Below, piece after piece: positions 58,535 to 64,000 of a stretch of 64,000 bases of DNA. The DNA is from Stenogyne calaminthoides (lineage: Eukaryota > Streptophyta > Magnoliopsida > Lamiales > Lamiaceae). Within the stretch, counting starts at the first letter, position 1, and every line of letters begins with the position of its first letter. The position numbers were made by a program, and so were the translations under genes. Under the pieces are notes generated by a model. It was not told the DNA's origin. It worked only from the letters and a program-made list of their open reading frames with translations, and searched no databases. The stretch covers positions 24,946,870 to 25,010,869 of the forward strand of contig JBBCBC010000009.1 in assembly GCA_037126765.1 (NCBI GenBank), written 5' to 3'.

Positions 58535-59382
58535 AGGGTTAATTCTAAATAAATACACGACATTTTGGTCAAATATCAATTTAATCACGAACTTCAAGAT
58601 TTTTGTATTAAAGCCCAACCATTGATATTGTTGCAAATCGATACACGCTTTTTTTTCTCCTGTCGCGAAGAGCTGACGTGACTCACCGAAGCATGTGTAT
58701 ACTTGTCAGTTAGGATGATGCATATTAAACAATATTTTTAAAATTATTCAACATAATATTACACATTTTTTAAATAAATTAAAACAAAAATAATAATTAA
58801 AAGAAGTTAAAATCTAAAAAAACAATTAAAATATAAATAAAAAATAAAATTTATATTCATTTCATAAAATCGATCGAATCTCAATAAATAATTCACAAAT
58901 TTAGTTTAAGGAGATCGACTGCAATAAGAACTACAAGTGAGGGGTTGAGGGAGTGACAATAGACAATTAGTGGATTGAATGGGGGGAGAGAAATTAAGGG
59001 ATTACATTTAATTTTGTTTAATTTTGAAACACGGGAATATATTTAATTTTGAAACATTGACGGCGAGAATTAGTTTATAAGGTTTGGAATTTAGATTTAA
59101 ATAATTTATTTTATTTTTTTAGATTTTATTTTTTATTTTGTTTTTAATTCACTTTTTAAATATTTTTTATATTTATGATTTAGACATTTCATCCTACGTG
59201 TAATCTGACATAGCAAAAATAATAGTTTCGGCGAGTCACATCGTCTCTTCACGGTAGGTGCAAAAAAACGTGTATTAATTTGCAACAACATCAAAGGTTG
59301 GGCTTTTATACAATAATTTTGAAGGTCGTGATTAAATTGATATTTGGTCTAAAGGTCGTGTATTTATTTAGAATTAACCCTA
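58535..59382. mobile_element. Non-autonomous DNA transposon with long terminal inverted repeats
   Basis: 848 bp. The ends AGGGTTAATTCTAAATAAAT and the reverse complement at the other end extend into inverted repeats of about 165 bp with scattered mismatches (left to about 58700, right from about 59218). The flanks are an exact AAAAAT duplication (58529-58534 and 59383-59388). The AT-rich core has no coding frame. Long inverted repeats suggest a Mutator-type MITE, but the 6-bp duplication is shorter than the 9 bp expected, so the superfamily is open. Confidence 0.8.
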
Positions 59383-59569
59383 AAAATTATTACGGTTACA
59401 CATAAAAACTCTCACTATTTATAAAATACCTTATACTTTTAAAAAGTTAAATTTTTTATACATAATACTGATAGTTTTAACATGTAACAGTTATAAAGTT
59501 TGTGTATAGACTTAATTCATTGTGATAAAGTTTGTGTTACACCCCTTGTAAATTTACATCGTACAAATG

Positions 59570-60010
59570 ACACAAAATAGATAAATTTAAAACTAAAACA
59601 GATAAACTTAACTTGTGAGTCACCTGTTTCTATTAAAATTAGAATTAATTTAACTCAATTGAATATTGAATGATTTGCATGAATCTCTATTTGCAGAGAA
59701 GTGGTTGTCGAAAAGCAGATAAATTTTACACTAAAATAGATAAATTTGAAGTTGTGACTTGTGAGTCAATCCGTTTTTATTAATATTCAAGTTAATTGAA
59801 TTAAATTGAATATTAATTAATTTGCATGAACCTATTTGCACAGAAGTGGTTGTCGAAAAGTAGATAAATTTTACACTAAAATACGAAAAGTAGATAAATT
59901 TTACACTAAAATAGATAAATTTAAACTTGTGAGTCAATCCGTTTCTCTTAAAATTCAAGTTAATTGAGTTAAATTGAATATTAATTGATTTGCATGTATC
60001 TATTTACGCA
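59570..60010. repeat. Imperfect tandem repeat, about 146-bp unit, three copies
   Basis: The anchor 'acttgtgagtca' occurs at 59611, 59757 and 59925. Each unit contains 'gtggttgtcgaaaag' or its neighbours, 'gataaattttacactaaaat' and 'tgaatattaattgatttgca'-type sequence. The last interval is longer because 'cgaaaagtagataaatttta' is itself duplicated (about 59855-59905). Non-coding. Confidence 0.8.
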
Positions 60011-60157
60011 GTTATAATTTGTCAAACCAGAAAATCAAGATTCTTCTCTTTAATGTTTCATAATCTGAAAAAATAGGAGTGCCATTTATGCCGTATAAAA
60101 GGAGAAACCACCACCAGCGAAAAAAAAAAAAAAAAAGAGAAATACACGCTTAACTAG

Positions 60158-61001
60158 TAGTATTGTTAAAGCGGATCATTCTAACCCATTAGAACATTTT
60201 TCTGAGGCTGTTCTGGCCAAACGGTCTCGGGCCTTAAGCGGTTCATTTTAAACGGGCCTCTAATAGTTGAGACCTAACCCTAACCCTAGCGGGTTGCGGG
60301 CTAAACGGGCCACCTAACGGGCTCCGAAAAAAATTAAAAAAAAAAAGTTCAAACATTAACATTACATAATGACAAAAATTTCGATCCAGACTGCCCCATC
60401 ATCTTTAATAACAAATGTTCAAAATATAAAATTAGTTCTCATCATCTTTAATAACATAATTGAGCAAAGTTCCCATGAAATTAGTTAATAATATAAAATT
60501 TGTATCATCACATTTATAAATTAATACCATAATATTAATTTATAATTATAATGATATCAGTTTCATATTATGAACAAATTTCATAATAGAATTTATAAAA
60601 ATATTATATTATTATTTTATATTGGATTAATATTTTACTTATTTATTCAATTCAATAGAAATTCAAAACTGTTAAAAAATATTGAATTGGAGAGGATTAA
60701 TTATTAATTGACTAAATCAAATAGAAATATTTAATTTGTAATTGATTGGTCATAATTGAAAAAAAACTTTAAAAAAAATTAATTAAAAAATTAGAAAAAA
60801 AAAATGAGTATATATAAATATAAACGGGCTAAACGGGTTGGCCCGGTTAACCCGCGGGCTAGCCCGTTTAGCCCGCGGGCTAATCGGTCCGGGCCAAAAA
60901 GGCCCGATTTTAAACGGGTCTCCCATTGCTCGGCCCTAACCCTGCATATAATATGTTTAAACGGGCCGACCCGTTTAGCCCGACCCGGATTAACAATGCT
61001 A
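60158..61001. mobile_element. hAT-like non-autonomous transposon
   Basis: 844 bp flanked by an exact 8-bp duplication TTAACTAG (60150-60157 and 61002-61009), the hallmark of hAT elements. The terminal inverted repeats are TAGTATTGTTAAAGCGG and TAGCATTGTTAATCCGG. Subterminal regions at both ends are dense in 'aaacgggc' and 'gcccgttta' words in both directions, typical of hAT transposase-binding arrays. The centre is AT-rich; the open frames at 60791-61076 fall in the subterminal repeats and are not genes. Confidence 0.9.
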
Positions 61002-61009
61002 TTAACTAG

Positions 61010-61896
61010 CAATAATAATTTATTATTAAAAAAAAATGAAACATTTACCAATTTCACCCAAGATAAATCTCACTGAAAAGTAAAGAAAATTGGGGAGCCA
61101 CATATGACAGAACTGTATTTACGCCAGATACAATACAATATCTATAAGTCAAATTCTATTGTCACAACATGCATCAATAAAATTGATGCAATTTAAGTTT
61201 AAAAGCTATTTTTCTAATTTTTTTTAGTTTTAACTTTTTTTCTTTTTTTAATTTTGGTTTTCTTTTAACTTTAATTTCAATTTTAGTTTTTTTTAAATAT
61301 CCGACCCGACCCGACCCGACCGAAATTCAGTCCGAGTGGTTCATGATTCACTCGGCCCAAGTGGTTCATGGTTCACCTGGCCCGAATGGTTCATATATGA
61401 TTTAGGGTTCATTGTTTAGGGGTTAGGGTTTAGAGTGCACTAATTTGGATTGATGCATGGGGTGCATAGAAGAGTGACTCTATCTATAATAAATATATAA
61501 AAGTAGAAGTATCTATTTAAAGTGTAGAAATAGTTTGGCGAGTGAACACTAACTCGCCACATGGTGATATTGTTCAATTCACACGCCGTCTTTCGCTTTA
61601 AGATGCTGGAACCAATTTGCTAATCCTATTAAATAATATTTTCATAATAAAATAATTGATAGAGTAAGCATGTATTGTCGTGAATGTTTCTTTTGATGTC
61701 AGTAATTGTCTGTAAATCATTATTCAAAATCATTGTTTCAAGATATATTTATTAAGTTTGAAATTTGAACAAATTATATTCAGAATTTCAGTTCGCGTGC
61801 TTAAAAAATCATGATTGTTGCTGCTCAAAACTCAAGAAGCCTCTCAATTTGAATTTAAAGTAAATTTGAAGTACTGCTGACTGAAAATATATATGG
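61010..61896. other. AT-rich spacer with short simple repeats
   Basis: No coding frame. It contains 'cgacc' repeats (61302-61321) followed by three imperfect copies of a 'gg/cccgaatggttcat' unit (61325-61400), and a 'gggttta/gggttag' cluster near 61402-61430. Confidence 0.4.
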
Positions 61897-61901
61897 TCTT
61901 C

Positions 61902-63102
61902 TGTTGGTCCCGGTGGGAAAACCTATTTTGCGCGTGCGGAAGCAAGACGTTTTCATTTTGGTGCATATAAAACAGGGATGAGGGCAGAGTGTTCCAATTT
62001 TTTTTTTAAACTTTTGAGCTCGTGTGTGTGCTTTGCTTATAAACGAATGCGTATGACAAGTATAAACATAAAGCAATAAACAACACAAACAATATATAGT
62101 GGTTCGGACAACTTTGTCCTACATCCACTCTCCCTCTCTAGGGAAATTCCTTCAAGCGGGACTTATCACCCTCCACGGGATTGCCCAATAGATATTTACC
62201 GAGCTCACACTCGGCTGGACTTATAACCCTCTCTCGGGTTAGCCTCGGGACTTATCACCCTCCACGGGATCGCCTCTGAGATGTTTAACGAGTTCACACT
62301 CCAACGGGACTTATCACCCTCACTCGGGTTTGCCTAACAACTACCTCACTTCACCCTTTGGGTTTGGGTTTTGGTGTTGTCTCCAACTATGGTGAGATTT
62401 TCCCTTACAATGGTTTAGCCTCAATGCTAAGGTTGGGATAATCTCTCTAAGCTTATGATACATCGTGGGTTGCTTAGATTGGGTTCTAGAACACTCTTTG
62501 AATATATTTGTATATCTATAGACTTGTGTTCTAGGGTGGGAATCTTTTGGCTATAACACTCTTTGGCTCAGTAGCATTGTTGCTATCTTTTTAGCACTTC
62601 CACACACACGATAATGAAGGAAGAACTTGTATTTATAGTGTGGATTTGAATGTTACCGTTGGAGAGAATCACATTCAAATCCATACTATTCTTTGTAAGT
62701 TCTCTGACTTTTTCCTGGTTGTCTTCCTCTCGTTGGTCCACGTCAATTTGGATTCCAGCGGCTATATTCCTCGGCTTGATTGCCTCGGAACATTCAGGAT
62801 ATCTTGAGCATTGGTATATTCTTGAGTCTTGATAATTTGTGCCTTGATATTTCTACGAGTCTTGAGTTCTCTCGAGTCTTCGGGTTCTCGAAGATCTCTC
62901 CTCGAGTCTTGATATCTCGATTTCTTCTTGAGTCTTGAAAAAACTAACTCCGTTCTATGTCTGCCGACTATACGGTGCAGATAATATCCTGAACACTCTA
63001 AAACGGAATCCTGATTCATCTATCAAGATTATCCTGAACATGTCATACTCAGGGGTTTTGGGATCTAATCAAAATCCTCTTTATTAAATTCATTTCCCAA
63101 CA
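61902..63102 (-). mobile_element. Solo LTR, chimeric between the E5 and E2 families
   Basis: 1201 bp from tgttggtcccgg to tttcccaaca, with the perfect 5-bp duplication TCTTC (61897-61901 and 63103-63107). The left part up to about 62770 follows the E5 LTR (gagggcagagtg, tccctctctaggg, the TATA region 'gtatttatagtgtggatttg'). The right part from about 62775 follows the E2 U3 end ('ttgcctcggaacattcagga', 'tatcttgagcattg', 'cttgagtcttgataa', 'ggttttgggatct', 'ttattaaattcat'). No internal domain. Confidence 0.92.
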
Positions 63103-63107
63103 TCTTC

Positions 63108-63600
63108 CATCAAAATCCATTTATGGCTTTCACGTTGACTCTTGCACTTGAATGTAAGGTTCATCAATATATTTTCCATTGAATTTCTTTAAACTACTCC
63201 TTTAATACATAATATTTATTGGATTTATGTTTTCTTTTAACAGGATTTCAATCTTCAAGTGCACCTGCAAACAAAGTAGTCAGATTGTATTATGTTCTAC
63301 AATAAAAAAATAAGCAGTATCCAGTATGAGTGTACTATTTGTTCTAAACAAACTGCTTTCCTGACCAATATTGAAAATCTCACTAATTTATCTCTGTTTT
63401 ACATGTTATTAGGTGAGATACACTTGGGACATGATGTAATGATGAAGAGTATATAAGATATGGTAAGTTTATTCAAAACTTTGGTGTTCGATTATCATTA
63501 TCTCTATATTTTACCTGTCCATTTTTTAGTTTATAACATTTTCACAATTTTGAATGGAACATATATAGTAATGGATTCTGGATTTAGTAACCTTACCAAT
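63108..63600. other. AT-rich DNA with intron-like features, no clear gene
   Basis: Several 'tttcttttaacag'- and 'ttattag'-like acceptor shapes and a 'ggtaagtt' donor shape (63461) suggest a decayed intron-containing gene or transposon, but no open frame of recognisable content is present. Confidence 0.3.
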
Positions 63601-63750
63601 TGGTTTTTATTGTCAGACGTGGAGATGGCATATGCTAATTGTCAAAGAACTGCACTACCTTACCTGGTTTTTTGTTCTCATCAAGTACACTGTCATGCGC
63701 CATTCCGGCACATCGCTAAAAACATTGGGACTCAGAAAATTCCTATTTAA
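63601..63750 (+). pseudogene. Possible MULE/FAR1-type transposase fragment
   Basis: The peptide from about 63616 reads SDVEMAYANCQRTALPYLVF and then HQVHCHAPFRHIAKNIG. This loosely follows the MULE/FAR1 transposase pattern 'tD.e.Al.NAi…FP…h.lC.wHi.kNi', with the C..H…HI.KNI order kept. It is preceded by 'attgtcag', which could be a splice acceptor, and the frame stops at 63750. The match is short and by eye, so it is tentative. Confidence 0.35.
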
Positions 63751-64000
63751 TTAATAAATCTAAAACTCTTGGATACAAAATTTGAGTATCTTTTCACCGG
63801 TGTTTAAGTTACACAAATTTCACGAAAAAAAGGTATCTATAGGGAAGAACAACACTTGAAAGTTTGGAACAACAATTTTTATCATTGTATCAAGCTGAAG
63901 GCCTATTCCAGATATTAAATTTAAAATGTTCCAAACACTAAAATAAAAAAATAGACACAATAAACAACAATAATTTTCCTCTAACAAAAAAAATTTTCAA
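63751..64000. other. AT-rich DNA, nothing recognised
   Basis: No coding frame, repeat or element end seen up to the window edge. Confidence 0.4.

Overview
The window is nuclear DNA of a flowering plant, most likely a eudicot (inferred from the transposon families and the plant-type tRNA gene). It is repeat-dense heterochromatin. I see no intact host protein-coding gene. The only intact host gene is tRNA-Ser(UGA) at 56779-56860.

Layout. 1-848: AT-rich DNA with a DUF1985-like fragment. 854-2171: a solo LTR with a perfect 5-bp target-site duplication (TSD). 2219-17040: element E1, a full-length but broken Ty1/copia element on the + strand, with gag, pol and an extra ORF (ORF2) between pol and the 3' LTR. 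17041-55240: a nest of retroelements. The host is E3, another + strand Copia. Its 5' LTR is split by E2 (- strand; same LTR-gag-pol-ORF2-LTR plan as E1; complete copy 30041-44957), and its integrase is split by E5 at 46598-54145. A 500-N gap at 28953-29452 has nearly the same 10.75 kb on both sides (18210-28952 and 29453-40218), so the left E2 copy is probably an unmerged contig overlap. 55241-64000: AT-rich DNA with the tRNA gene, tandem repeats, a Stowaway-like MITE, a long-TIR element, a hAT-like element, a chimeric solo LTR and a possible MULE/FAR1 transposase remnant.

The most notable object is E5. Four LTRs of about 1.8 kb in head-to-tail order are separated by three internal domains of only 115-120 bp that hold just a tRNA-iMet primer-binding site and a polypurine tract, and the whole array is flanked by one 5-bp TSD (GTGTA). 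The internal domain looks like the leader of an E1-type element fused to its polypurine tract. This makes E5 a coding-free, TRIM-like deletion derivative with giant LTRs, amplified in tandem.

A second window-wide signal is that related repeat copies differ systematically at CAG, CTG and CCG (CHG) sites, by changes such as CAG to CGG and CTGA to CGA rather than C-to-T decay. This suggests base-calling error at CHG-methylated cytosines with patchy polishing. Many apparent frameshifts in gag, pol and ORF2 may therefore not be real.

How the parts would work together: E1 and E2 carry the classical Copia set (gag, protease, integrase, reverse transcriptase, RNase H), and E5 keeps only the cis signals, so it would depend on such enzymes in trans (inference).
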